Part shown: one piece after another, positions 1 through 4,568 of the stretch
Position numbering within the stretch: position 1 is the first letter of the stretch
Layout: each line of letters begins with the position of its first letter
From: Bacteroidota bacterium
Lineage (GTDB): Bacteria > Bacteroidota > Bacteroidia > Bacteroidales > B39-G9
Direction: 5' to 3'
NCBI GenBank assembly: GCA_003648455.1
Contig: QMPG01000148.1
Coordinates: 1-7,489, forward strand
Length of the DNA: 7,489 bases
Made by a program: the position numbers and the translations under genes
Notes under the pieces: model-generated
What the model saw: the letters and a program-made list of their open reading frames with translations, nothing else
Databases searched by the model: none
What the model was told of the DNA's origin: nothing

Positions 1-1
1 G

Positions 2-148
2 GGAGAAATTAAAGATGAAGAAGTAACACGTACTGACCACGGTGGAACATTATATCCAACAAATAGTCCGACCTCAACAGAAATAGCCAATATAGTAACC
101 ATCAGTGCAAAAAAAGAAAAAAAACAGAAATATGAAAAACAGAAATAA
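2..148 (+). CDS. C-terminal end of an unidentified protein, possibly an Rhs/polymorphic toxin tip (5' truncated by window)
   Basis: An open frame enters from the left edge and runs 48 codons to TAA at 146-148. The peptide starts GEIKDEEVTRTDHGG and ends in a lysine-rich tail (AKKEKKQKYEKQK). The other two plus frames close within about 25 bases, so this is the only frame continuing from upstream. I recognise no domain. Its last 17 bases overlap the start of the following lipoprotein gene, a tight arrangement typical of toxin-immunity pairs, and an orphan Rhs tip lies 740 bp downstream. From this I infer, without proof, that it is the tip of an Rhs-type toxin. It could equally be the end of an unrelated secreted protein. 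Confidence 0.5.
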   Translation, partial: GEIKDEEVTRTDHGGTLYPTNSPTSTEIANIVTISAKKEKKQKYEKQK

Positions 149-575
149 TCACACTAAATTTTCTTGGCTATTTTTATTATTATTAGTAGTAGTATCTTAT
201 AACTGTACTTCTCAAAACAAAACTATGAATACGACAACTATTAAATATGTTGGTCTCAACATTATGACACCTATTAATGTCAGCTGTGAAAATTTCGAAA
301 AAGCATTTGGCAAGCAAGTAATAATTATGAATATAACGAATCAAAAAGATATTGATTATTTATTAAATAGTATCAAAAAGCTGTCATTAGATAATAATAT
401 AAAATCGGCAGACATAAGGATTAAGATAGAGATTATTCATGATAAAACTATTGATATAATTTGTCTGGGGCGATTCCATATTGTTCATAACGGCTCTTTT
501 TATAAAATGAATCCAGAATTAATGATGTTTTTAAAAAGAAAAATAGAAAAAAATAAAGATATATATTCCCATTAA
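132..575 (+). CDS. Small predicted lipoprotein, candidate immunity protein
   Basis: This 147-residue protein has a type II signal peptide: a positively charged start (MKNRNNHTKF), a hydrophobic stretch SWLFLLLLVVV at about 11-21, and a lipobox-like SYNC with the acceptor cysteine at residue 25. Asn just before the Cys is less usual than Gly, Ala or Ser. Mature residues 40-147 alternate beta-like and helical segments and contain a second Cys pair (VSCENF, IICLGRF). No family is recognised. I chose the ATG at 132 over an in-frame GTG at 105 because the GTG would add nine lysine-rich residues before the signal. The gene overlaps the preceding open frame by 17 bp, so translation is probably coupled. 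A periplasmic-facing lipoprotein beside a toxin terminus suggests immunity to an envelope-acting effector; this is inference only. Confidence 0.7.
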   Translation: MKNRNNHTKFSWLFLLLLVVVSYNCTSQNKTMNTTTIKYVGLNIMTPINVSCENFEKAFGKQVIIMNITNQKDIDYLLNSIKKLSLDNNIKSADIRIKIEIIHDKTIDIICLGRFHIVHNGSFYKMNPELMMFLKRKIEKNKDIYSH

Positions 576-579
576 CCCC

Positions 580-613
580 CCCGCTCACGAATCCTTTCGT
601 GCGGGCTAAGGTT
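580..613. repeat. Hairpin repeat, copy 1 (contains 26-bp identical core 588-613)
   Basis: CCCGC (580-584) pairs with GCGGG (601-605) and ACGAA (587-591) with TTCGT (596-600). A two-base bulge (TC) and a four-base loop complete a compact, GC-rich hairpin. The 26 bases at 588-613 recur unchanged at 785-810 and 2507-2532. No U-run follows on either strand, so it is not a textbook intrinsic terminator. It sits two bases beyond the minus-strand stop codon at 616-618. Confidence 0.8.
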
Positions 614-615
614 TA

Positions 616-772
616 CTAAACAGCCATCCCCTTTTGTGTTTCCTGCACTTTAGAGTAAAAGCTAAACGCTCTTATTATCTTTTTTATAGTGTTTTTATCT
701 TCATCTTTCAGGTTGTCGTAGCCTTTTAAAAGTCCTGTCATCTCCTTATCATGTATAAAAAGCGAATAATCC
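616..772 (-). pseudogene. C-terminal fragment of an XRE-family-like transcriptional regulator (copy A)
   Basis: Read on the minus strand, 51 codons run from [20 protein letters not shown] to KVQETQKGMAV and a TAG stop at 616-618. Relative to copy B there are two conservative changes (Ser to Asn, Lys to Arg) and no frameshift or internal stop. The same peptide in copy B is preceded by FEVSLDYLTG, a sequence typical of the point where Bacteroidetes XRE/HTH_3 regulators leave the DNA-binding domain. No helix-turn-helix part is present here, so it is a non-functional remnant. The family call rests on my recognition of that junction sequence. Confidence 0.55.
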
Positions 773-784
773 TTTGCTCCCTCC

Positions 785-810
785 CGAATCCTTTCGTGCG
801 GGCTAAGGTT
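785..810. repeat. 26-bp hairpin repeat, copy 2
   Basis: These 26 bases are identical to 588-613 and 2507-2532. The context differs: the left flank is TCCCTCC rather than CCCCGCTC, so the outer stem is lost. The right flank is unrelated to the 196-bp block. Two bases beyond it, at 813-815, lies a minus-strand TAA ending a 21-codon frame ([20 protein letters not shown] then Leu; ATG at 876-878). That frame may be the tail of another decayed gene, but it is too short to call. Confidence 0.8.
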
Positions 811-888
811 ATTTACAACACCAACTGTTTCAATTTCCCTTTAGTAATAAAGCCATCAATTAGTTTTTTTATTATCATTGTCGTACCC

Positions 889-1452
889 ATGAAAACAAAA
901 GGAAAAAAAAGCAAAGAAGGTTTTGAATACCAGTATTTCATCAAGGATCACCTTGGAAACACCCGCGTAATGCTAAGCCAAACCGGGCAGGTACTGCAAC
1001 AAAACGCCTACTATCCTTTTGGCATGTTAATTTCCATGCCACAACCCGATTTGGTTAACCAAAACAAGTACCTATACAACGGCAAAGAACTCCAAACCGA
1101 TTTCGGGCTGGATTGGTACGATTACGGGGCAAGGTTTTATGATGCGCAACTGGGCAGGTGGCATGTGCAAGACCCATTAGCTGAAGTGTATGAGAGTTAC
1201 TCTCCCTACATCTATGCTATGAATAATCCTGTTAGGTATATTGATGGTATGTATTCTACTGAGGAATGGATGAAAGATAATGGTGTAACTCAGGATGATT
1301 TAATTACCATATATCAAGTCCCATCTGACGATAATAATGAAAGTGAGCAAGAAGAATCGCACTTTGATAATTTGTGGGATAATTATGCTTCAAAAAGTCC
1401 TAAACATGAGGGGCCTGATGGTAAAGATATATTTAGCGTTGTGCCGCATTAG
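889..1452 (+). CDS. Orphan Rhs core C-terminus with variable tip (5' truncated rhs cassette)
   Basis: From the ATG at 889 this gives 187 residues. Residues 14-120 are the classic Bacteroidetes Rhs-repeat-associated core end: [14 protein letters not shown] (14-27), YYPFGM (41-46), YLYNGKELQ (61-69), [20 protein letters not shown] (76-95) and [16 protein letters not shown] (105-120). The core normally closes the Rhs shell and carries a toxin after the DG. Here the last 67 residues ([20 protein letters not shown], then an acidic linker) have no toxin motif I recognise and are short for a full toxin. The thousand-plus upstream residues of an Rhs protein are absent, so it cannot be secreted alone. 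It is best seen as a displaced tip that could recombine into a full-length rhs gene. The frame is open back to an ATG at 751, but the extra residues are repeat-derived; both starts are possible. Confidence 0.75.
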   Translation: MKTKGKKSKEGFEYQYFIKDHLGNTRVMLSQTGQVLQQNAYYPFGMLISMPQPDLVNQNKYLYNGKELQTDFGLDWYDYGARFYDAQLGRWHVQDPLAEVYESYSPYIYAMNNPVRYIDGMYSTEEWMKDNGVTQDDLITIYQVPSDDNNESEQEESHFDNLWDNYASKSPKHEGPDGKDIFSVVPH

Positions 1453-1460
1453 AAGAAAAA

Positions 1461-1492
1461 TTTCGGAACAATAAAAAAGGATTGTACTTTTG
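1461..1492 (+). promoter_or_regulatory. Candidate Bacteroidetes promoter for the RhuM-Fic gene
   Basis: TACTTTTG at 1485-1492 fits the -7 consensus TAnnTTTG. TTTC at 1461-1464, twenty bases upstream, approximates the -33 TTTG box. Transcription would then start almost at the ATG (1497), implying a leaderless or very short-leader mRNA. The match is by eye and short, so chance is possible. Confidence 0.35.
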
Positions 1493-1496
1493 ATAA

Positions 1497-2489
1497 ATGA
1501 AAAATTCTGAAATCAAAATATATAAAACACCAGAAGGGAAAACTTCGATTGAGGTAAAACTTGAAAAAGATATGGTTTGGCTAAGTCTCAATCAAATGTC
1601 AGACCTTTTTGAAAGAGATAAATCAGTAATATCAAGACACATAAACAATATTTACAAAGAAGGTGAATTAGAAAGAAGCTCAACTGTTGCAAAAATTGCA
1701 ACTGTTCAAAAAGAAGGGAAAAGAGAAATCATTAGAAATATTGAATATTTTAATCTTGATGTAATAATTTCAGTTGGCTATCGAATAAAATCAAAAAGGG
1801 GAACACAATTTAGAATTTGGGCAAATCAAGTAATAAAAGACTACTTAATTAAAGGTTACTCAATTAATCAACAACGATTACAAAAACAAGTAAAACAACT
1901 GAATGAATTAAAAGAAACCATAAAAATACTTGGGAATACACTTGAATACAAAGAATTAACAAATGATGAAAGTAAAGGGCTTCTGAAATTAATTTCTAAT
2001 TATTCGTATGCGCTTGAACTTCTAGACCAATACGATTATCAAACTTTAAAAATTGAAAACACATCAGGAAAAGAAGTTTATCAATTGACGTATGAAGAGG
2101 CAATAAAACAAATAGAATTAGTTAAGAAAACTTATGGAAATAGTGAATTATTCGGAAACGAAAAAGATGATTCCTTTAAAAGTTCGATAGCTACAATTTA
2201 TCAAACATTTGGCGGTATTGATTTATATCCAAGTATAGAAGAGAAAGCCGCAAATCTATTGTATTTCATTGTAAAGAATCATTCCTTCTCTGATGGGAAC
2301 AAAAGAATAGCTGCATTTTTGTTTTTGTATTTTCTTGAAAAAAACGAATTATTATTTTCAGAAACAGGGGAGAAGAGAATTGCTGATAATGCATTGGTTG
2401 CATTGACATTAATGATAGCGGTAAGTAAACCTGACGAAAAGGAAACTATGATAAAAGTGATAGTAAATTTAATAAATAAAAATAACTAA
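1497..2489 (+). CDS. RhuM-family protein with C-terminal Fic/Doc domain
   Basis: This 330-residue protein has two recognisable parts. Residues 1-125 match the Virulence_RhuM family: EIKIYKTPEGKTSIEV, then WLSLNQMSDLFERDKSVISRHI (a helix-turn-helix-like segment, about 28-49), and YFNLDVIISVGYRIKSKRG. Residues 126-185 are helical and may be a linker or coiled coil. Residues 195-330 are a Fic/Doc fold with the motif HSFSDGNKR at 262-270. The catalytic His is H262. The Lys at 269, where AMPylating Fic enzymes have Gly (HxFxxGNGR), matches the Doc subtype, which phosphorylates targets such as EF-Tu. Target and activity here are unknown. The start agrees with the usual N-terminus of the family. No antitoxin gene or inhibitory (S/T)xxxE(G/N) motif is evident, so the RhuM part may control activity. 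It is bracketed by direct repeats, which suggests it was acquired or can be lost. A toxin or anti-phage role is inference. Confidence 0.88.
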   Translation: MKNSEIKIYKTPEGKTSIEVKLEKDMVWLSLNQMSDLFERDKSVISRHINNIYKEGELERSSTVAKIATVQKEGKREIIRNIEYFNLDVIISVGYRIKSKRGTQFRIWANQVIKDYLIKGYSINQQRLQKQVKQLNELKETIKILGNTLEYKELTNDESKGLLKLISNYSYALELLDQYDYQTLKIENTSGKEVYQLTYEEAIKQIELVKKTYGNSELFGNEKDDSFKSSIATIYQTFGGIDLYPSIEEKAANLLYFIVKNHSFSDGNKRIAAFLFLYFLEKNELLFSETGEKRIADNALVALTLMIAVSKPDEKETMIKVIVNLINKNN

Positions 2490-2495
2490 CGATGG

Positions 2496-2691
2496 CCCCC
2501 CGCTCCCGAATCCTTTCGTGCGGGCTAAGGTTTACTAAACAGCCATCCCCTTTTGCGTTTCCTGTACTTTAGAGTAAAAGCTAAACGCCTTTATTATCTT
2601 TTTTATAGTGCTTTTGTCTTCATCCTTCAGGTTGTCGTAGCCTTTTAAAAGTCCGGTCATCTCCTTGTCATGTATAAAAAGCGAATAATCC
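2496..2691. repeat. 196-bp direct repeat, copy B
   Basis: This is the partner of 577-772, in the same orientation and beginning six bases after the RhuM-Fic stop codon. Beyond 2691 the regulator reading frame continues (to about 2726), whereas copy A stops at this point. Copy B is therefore closer to the ancestral arrangement and copy A the truncated one. The substitutions separating the copies preserve the minus-strand reading frame. Confidence 0.9.
2507..2532. repeat. 26-bp hairpin repeat, copy 3
   Basis: These bases are identical to 588-613 and 785-810. The flanking CCCGC (2499-2503) can still pair with GCGGG, but one inner pair is a C/T mismatch relative to copy 1. It lies two bases beyond the minus-strand stop codon at 2535-2537. 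Confidence 0.8.
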
Positions 2692-2726
2692 AGTCCGGTC
2701 AGATAATCCAGTGAAACCTCAAAGGC
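2535..2726 (-). pseudogene. C-terminal fragment of an XRE-family-like transcriptional regulator (copy B)
   Basis: On the minus strand the frame reads AFEVSLDYLTGLDYS, then a helical tail ending KVQETQKGMAV and TAG. The SLDYLTG stretch is what commonly follows the helix-turn-helix of XRE (HTH_3) regulators in Bacteroidetes, and the remaining helices resemble their C-terminal tail. Upstream of about 2726 the reading frame stays open to an ATG at 2799-2801. However, those residues (ARVPATQAMLQTR and neighbours) come from GC-rich repeat sequence, not a DNA-binding domain. An 88-residue protein is therefore formally possible, but I judge it a broken gene whose 5' part was replaced by a repeat. Confidence 0.5.
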
Positions 2727-2827
2727 GCGAGTCTGTAGCATGGCTTGTGTGGCAGGGACTCGTGCCTGTACCCCCGCTCTCGCACACCCGAAAGCTTTCA
2801 TGCAGCCAATAAAGCTAAGCCGCGGCT
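2726..2827. repeat. GC-rich composite palindromic repeat
   Basis: The segment is strikingly GC-rich against its flanks. CGAGTC (2728-2733) and GACTCG (2757-2762) form an inverted repeat. It is followed by CCCCCGCTC (2772-2780), as in the 196-bp blocks, then CCCGAAAGCTTTCATGCAG and GCTAAG, which align imperfectly with the 26-bp hairpin repeat (CCCGAA..CTTTCGTGCGG..GCTAAGG). It ends at the perfect 10-bp palindrome AGCCGCGGCT (2818-2827). I read it as a more complete, diverged member of the same dispersed repeat family. Confidence 0.55.
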
Positions 2828-2904
2828 AAAAAGCAACTTTTAATCTTCCGGTTATTTCCCTAAGCAAGAAATCACTAATAATATTTTTTGAATAAAATTT
2901 TGCT

Positions 2905-2999
2905 TATAACCATAAAATATTGTACTATTCCATAGTTATTACGGATATAACCATAAAACTAATTACTTATTTCATATCTTTGCGGGTATATCCATAAAT
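2905..2999 (+). promoter_or_regulatory. Three direct repeats at 41-bp spacing: putative operator
   Basis: TATAACCATAAAA occurs at 2905-2917 and 2946-2958, and a variant TATATCCATAAAT at 2987-2999. Start-to-start distances are exactly 41 and 41 bp, about four helical turns, which would place the copies on one face of the DNA. TACT and CGG also recur in phase between the first two units. The third copy lies just after the -7 element, over the expected transcription start. Geometry and position suggest binding of a repressor or autoregulator; the binder is unknown. Confidence 0.55.
2975..2982 (+). promoter_or_regulatory. -7 promoter element for the AAA ATPase gene
   Basis: TATCTTTG is an exact match to the Bacteroidetes -7 consensus TAnnTTTG, 25 bases before the ATG at 3008. 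It predicts a transcript start near 2989. I see no clear TTTG at the -33 position, so the promoter may be weak or activator-dependent. Confidence 0.5.
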
Positions 3000-3007
3000 A
3001 TATCAAA

Positions 3008-4225
3008 ATGATACTGCGTAAAAATTATATTGAAAAAATTATCGGTTTTATTAATAAACCGGTAGTTAAAGTAATTTCAGGCATTAGAAGAAGTGGGAAG
3101 TCGGTTATTTTATTACAATTACAGGACGAATTAAAAAAGAGGGGTGTTCCCCGGGATAAGATTATTTATCTCAACTTTGAAAGTTTCCGGTTTGCAGATA
3201 TTGTCAATGCAGCTGATCTTTACCGTTATGTAAAAGAGAAGATAAAAAGCGATAAACGGCACTATTTGTTTTTTGACGAGATTCAGGAAGTGAAAGGTTG
3301 GGAAAAAGCCGTTAATTCCTTTCGTGTTGATTTTAACTCTGATATCTACATAACCGGCTCTAATTCTCATTTGCTGTCGTCCGAACTTTCTACTTATCTC
3401 GCCGGAAGGTATGTTCAATTCAATATTTATCCGCTTTCTTTTAGTGAATTCCTGTTATTTCGCCAAAACTATTCGGCAAAAGACAAGATTAACATTTTCG
3501 ACGATTTTTATGATTTTTTGCGTCTCGGAGGTTTCCCCGTTGTACATACAACAAATAGCACGCGGCAAGACGCCTATAAGATTATTTACGACATCTATTC
3601 ATCGGTAATTTTAAGAGATGTTGTTCAACGATATAAAATTCGGGATATCGAATTACTCGATCGTATTGTAAAATTTGTTTTTAACAATATTGGAAACACT
3701 TTTTCAGCAAAAAAAGTTTCGGATTATTTCAAAAGCCAAAACCGACGCGTGGATATTTCTACGGTTTATAATTATATAAAAGCACTTGAAAGTTCATTTA
3801 TTATTTACCGGATAAACCGCTATAATATTCAAGGTAAAGAGATACTGAAAACCAATGAAAAATACTTTATTGGCGACCACGCTTTGTTGTATGCTTTAAT
3901 GGGATTTAAAGACACGCTTATTTCCGGAATACTCGAAAACATTGTGATGCTTGAATTGAAAAGAAGAGGATATGAAACTTACATTGGTAAACTGGATAAT
4001 TTCGAGGTTGATTTTATTGCCGAAAAGCAAGGAAAGAAAATTTATGTGCAGGTAGCGTATAAAATGACCGAAAAAGAAACTCTTGAAAGAGAATACAAAC
4101 CGTTGTTAAAAATAAAGGACAATTATCCTAAATATGTTGTTACTACCGATAGAATTTGGAACGACAATGTTGAAGGGATAGAGCACTTTCATATTGCTGA
4201 TTTTTTATTGAAAAAGAGTTTTTGA
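3008..4225 (+). CDS. AAA_14/DUF4143 family ATPase
   Basis: This 405-residue protein has the usual length of the Bacteroidetes 'ATP-binding protein' family that joins an AAA_14 domain to DUF4143. Visible ATPase parts are Walker A GIRRSGKS (25-32), Walker B YLFFDEIQ (86-93), sensor-1-like ITGSNS (115-120) and a candidate arginine finger in LAGRY (R134). DUF4143 covers about 200-370, with a winged-helix-like section at 215-275. Its end (ENIVMLELKRRGY at 310-322, EVDFIAEK at 333-340, YVQVAY at 346-351) resembles a PD-(D/E)xK nuclease core, with Gln-Val where active enzymes often have Glu-x-Lys. Nuclease activity is therefore doubtful. The cellular role of the family is not established. The gene stands alone: it has its own promoter with a repeated operator, and a bidirectional hairpin follows it. 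Members are numerous and mobile in this phylum. Confidence 0.9.
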   Translation: MILRKNYIEKIIGFINKPVVKVISGIRRSGKSVILLQLQDELKKRGVPRDKIIYLNFESFRFADIVNAADLYRYVKEKIKSDKRHYLFFDEIQEVKGWEKAVNSFRVDFNSDIYITGSNSHLLSSELSTYLAGRYVQFNIYPLSFSEFLLFRQNYSAKDKINIFDDFYDFLRLGGFPVVHTTNSTRQDAYKIIYDIYSSVILRDVVQRYKIRDIELLDRIVKFVFNNIGNTFSAKKVSDYFKSQNRRVDISTVYNYIKALESSFIIYRINRYNIQGKEILKTNEKYFIGDHALLYALMGFKDTLISGILENIVMLELKRRGYETYIGKLDNFEVDFIAEKQGKKIYVQVAYKMTEKETLEREYKPLLKIKDNYPKYVVTTDRIWNDNVEGIEHFHIADFLLKKSF

Positions 4226-4299
4226 CAATGATGGCGTGTATATTAAAGCATGCGTAAGCCCGAAGGTTCAGAAGTCTCTTTATATTTTATTGGGCAAAT

Positions 4300-4335
4300 A
4301 AAAAAGCCACTTACAAAAAAACTCTGTAAGTGGCT
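4300..4335 (-). terminator. Rho-independent terminator (minus strand, probably bidirectional)
   Basis: AGCCACTTACA (4305-4315) and TGTAAGTGGCT (4325-4335) form a perfect 11-bp stem with a 9-base loop. On the minus strand it is followed by a run of T (complement of 4300-4305). It therefore fits as the native terminator of the tRNA whose 3' part lies just upstream on that strand. On the plus strand, GATTTTA follows, so it may also stop transcripts of the ATPase gene. Confidence 0.85.
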
Positions 4336-4341
4336 GATTTT

Positions 4342-4391
4342 AGGTGGAGAATATCGGAATCGAACCGATGACCTCTTGACTGCCAGTCAAA
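4342..4391 (-). other. attachment site: 3' part of a tRNA-Ala(GGC) gene
   Basis: On the minus strand the sequence gives an anticodon arm TTTGA-CTGGCAG-TCAAG (anticodon GGC), variable loop, T-arm ATCGG-TTCGATT-CCGAT and acceptor 3' strand ATTCTCC with discriminator A. Position 70 is T, which would allow the G3:U70 pair that defines alanine tRNA if the missing 5' strand were GGGGAAT. Upstream on that strand there is no D-arm or acceptor 5' strand, so the gene is truncated in or before the anticodon stem. A tRNA 3' fragment with its terminator, next to an outward-reading integrase gene, is the classic displaced att remnant left by tRNA-targeting integration. The intact tRNA should lie at the far end of the element. 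Confidence 0.75.
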
Positions 4392-4503
4392 TCATACGGA
4401 TTCTTTATAGTTGTCAATAGTTGTAAAAACTAATGGTATACAGCACTATATAGACGTTTAATTTATTAATGTTTAGCTTGGTTTATCATATTATATTAAA
4501 AAT

Positions 4504-4527
4504 GTTGGGCAAATTGTTGGGCAAATG
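4504..4527 (+). repeat. Two tandem 12-bp repeats upstream of the integrase gene
   Basis: GTTGGGCAAATT (4504-4515) is immediately followed by GTTGGGCAAATG (4516-4527). The shared TTGGGCAAAT occurs once more at 4290-4299, on the other side of the tRNA fragment. Direct repeats flanking an att core are the usual form of integrase or excisionase arm-binding sites. Their position against the -7 box also fits a role in repression of integrase transcription. Confidence 0.6.
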
Positions 4528-4529
4528 AT

Positions 4530-4537
4530 TATCTTTG
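4530..4537 (+). promoter_or_regulatory. -7 promoter element for the integrase operon
   Basis: TATCTTTG exactly fits TAnnTTTG and lies 31 bases before the ATG at 4569. A TTG at 4505-4507 could serve as the -33 element, but the gap of 22 bases is slightly long. The tandem 12-bp repeats cover the -33 region. Confidence 0.5.
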
Positions 4538-4568
4538 TTTTTTTAATTAACTTGATAATTTATTCCTA

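Larger units (their letters stand above)
577..772. repeat. 196-bp direct repeat, copy A
   Basis: This block matches 2496-2691 (offset 1919 bp) without gaps and with about ten substitutions counted by eye, nearly all transitions, giving roughly 95% identity. It begins in a C-run directly after the lipoprotein stop codon and ends abruptly at AATCC (768-772). It holds one 26-bp hairpin repeat plus a minus-strand fragment of a regulator gene. With copy B it brackets the Rhs tip and RhuM-Fic genes, so homologous recombination between the copies could delete or duplicate that 1.9-kb segment. Confidence 0.9.
576..888. other. Intergenic repeat region between lipoprotein and Rhs fragment
   Basis: No intact gene is visible here. 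It holds repeat copy A with its regulator remnant, two hairpin-repeat copies, and about 78 bp (811-888) of AT-rich sequence without a plus-strand signal I can name. A plus-strand open frame does begin at an ATG at 751, but its first 46 codons read through repeat sequence and have no Rhs character. Confidence 0.7.
2490..3007. other. Non-coding stretch between RhuM-Fic and AAA ATPase genes
   Basis: The left part (2496-2827) is repeat sequence with a dead regulator fragment. The bases at 2828-2904 are AT-rich with no feature I can support. The right part (2905-3007) is the promoter and putative operator of the ATPase gene. No functional gene is proposed on either strand. Confidence 0.7.
4226..4568. 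other. Intergenic region holding terminator, attachment site and integrase promoter
   Basis: There is no protein gene. In order it contains about 70 bp of unremarkable sequence, a GGGCAAAT-type motif at 4290-4299, a strong hairpin terminator, a truncated tRNA gene on the minus strand, about 110 bp of AT-rich DNA (4392-4503), two tandem 12-bp repeats and a promoter element. Confidence 0.75.

Noticed and set aside
580..605. Intrinsic terminator for the lipoprotein gene
   Set aside because: The hairpin is strong, but no U-run follows on either strand and the same element recurs as a dispersed repeat.
588..2691. Insertion sequence ends
   Set aside because: No transposase lies between or beside the repeats, and the 196-bp copies are direct and carry gene fragments rather than terminal inverted repeats.
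2535..2801. 88-residue minus-strand ORF as a genuine gene
   Set aside because: Its first third is translated repeat sequence and the rest is only the tail of a regulator; I list it as a remnant.
577..2827. CRISPR array
   Set aside because: The three identical 26-bp copies are irregularly spaced (197 and 1722 bp apart), and no spacer pattern or cas gene is seen.
3131..3418. 95-codon minus-strand open frame
   Set aside because: It lies wholly inside the ATPase gene, has no recognisable motif or promoter, and is explained by codon bias on the opposite strand.
3411..3608. 65-codon plus-strand open frame in another phase
   Set aside because: It is internal to the ATPase gene and has no features of a real protein.
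4342..4391. Complete tRNA gene
   Set aside because: No D-arm or 5' acceptor strand is present upstream on the minus strand, so only the 3' part exists.
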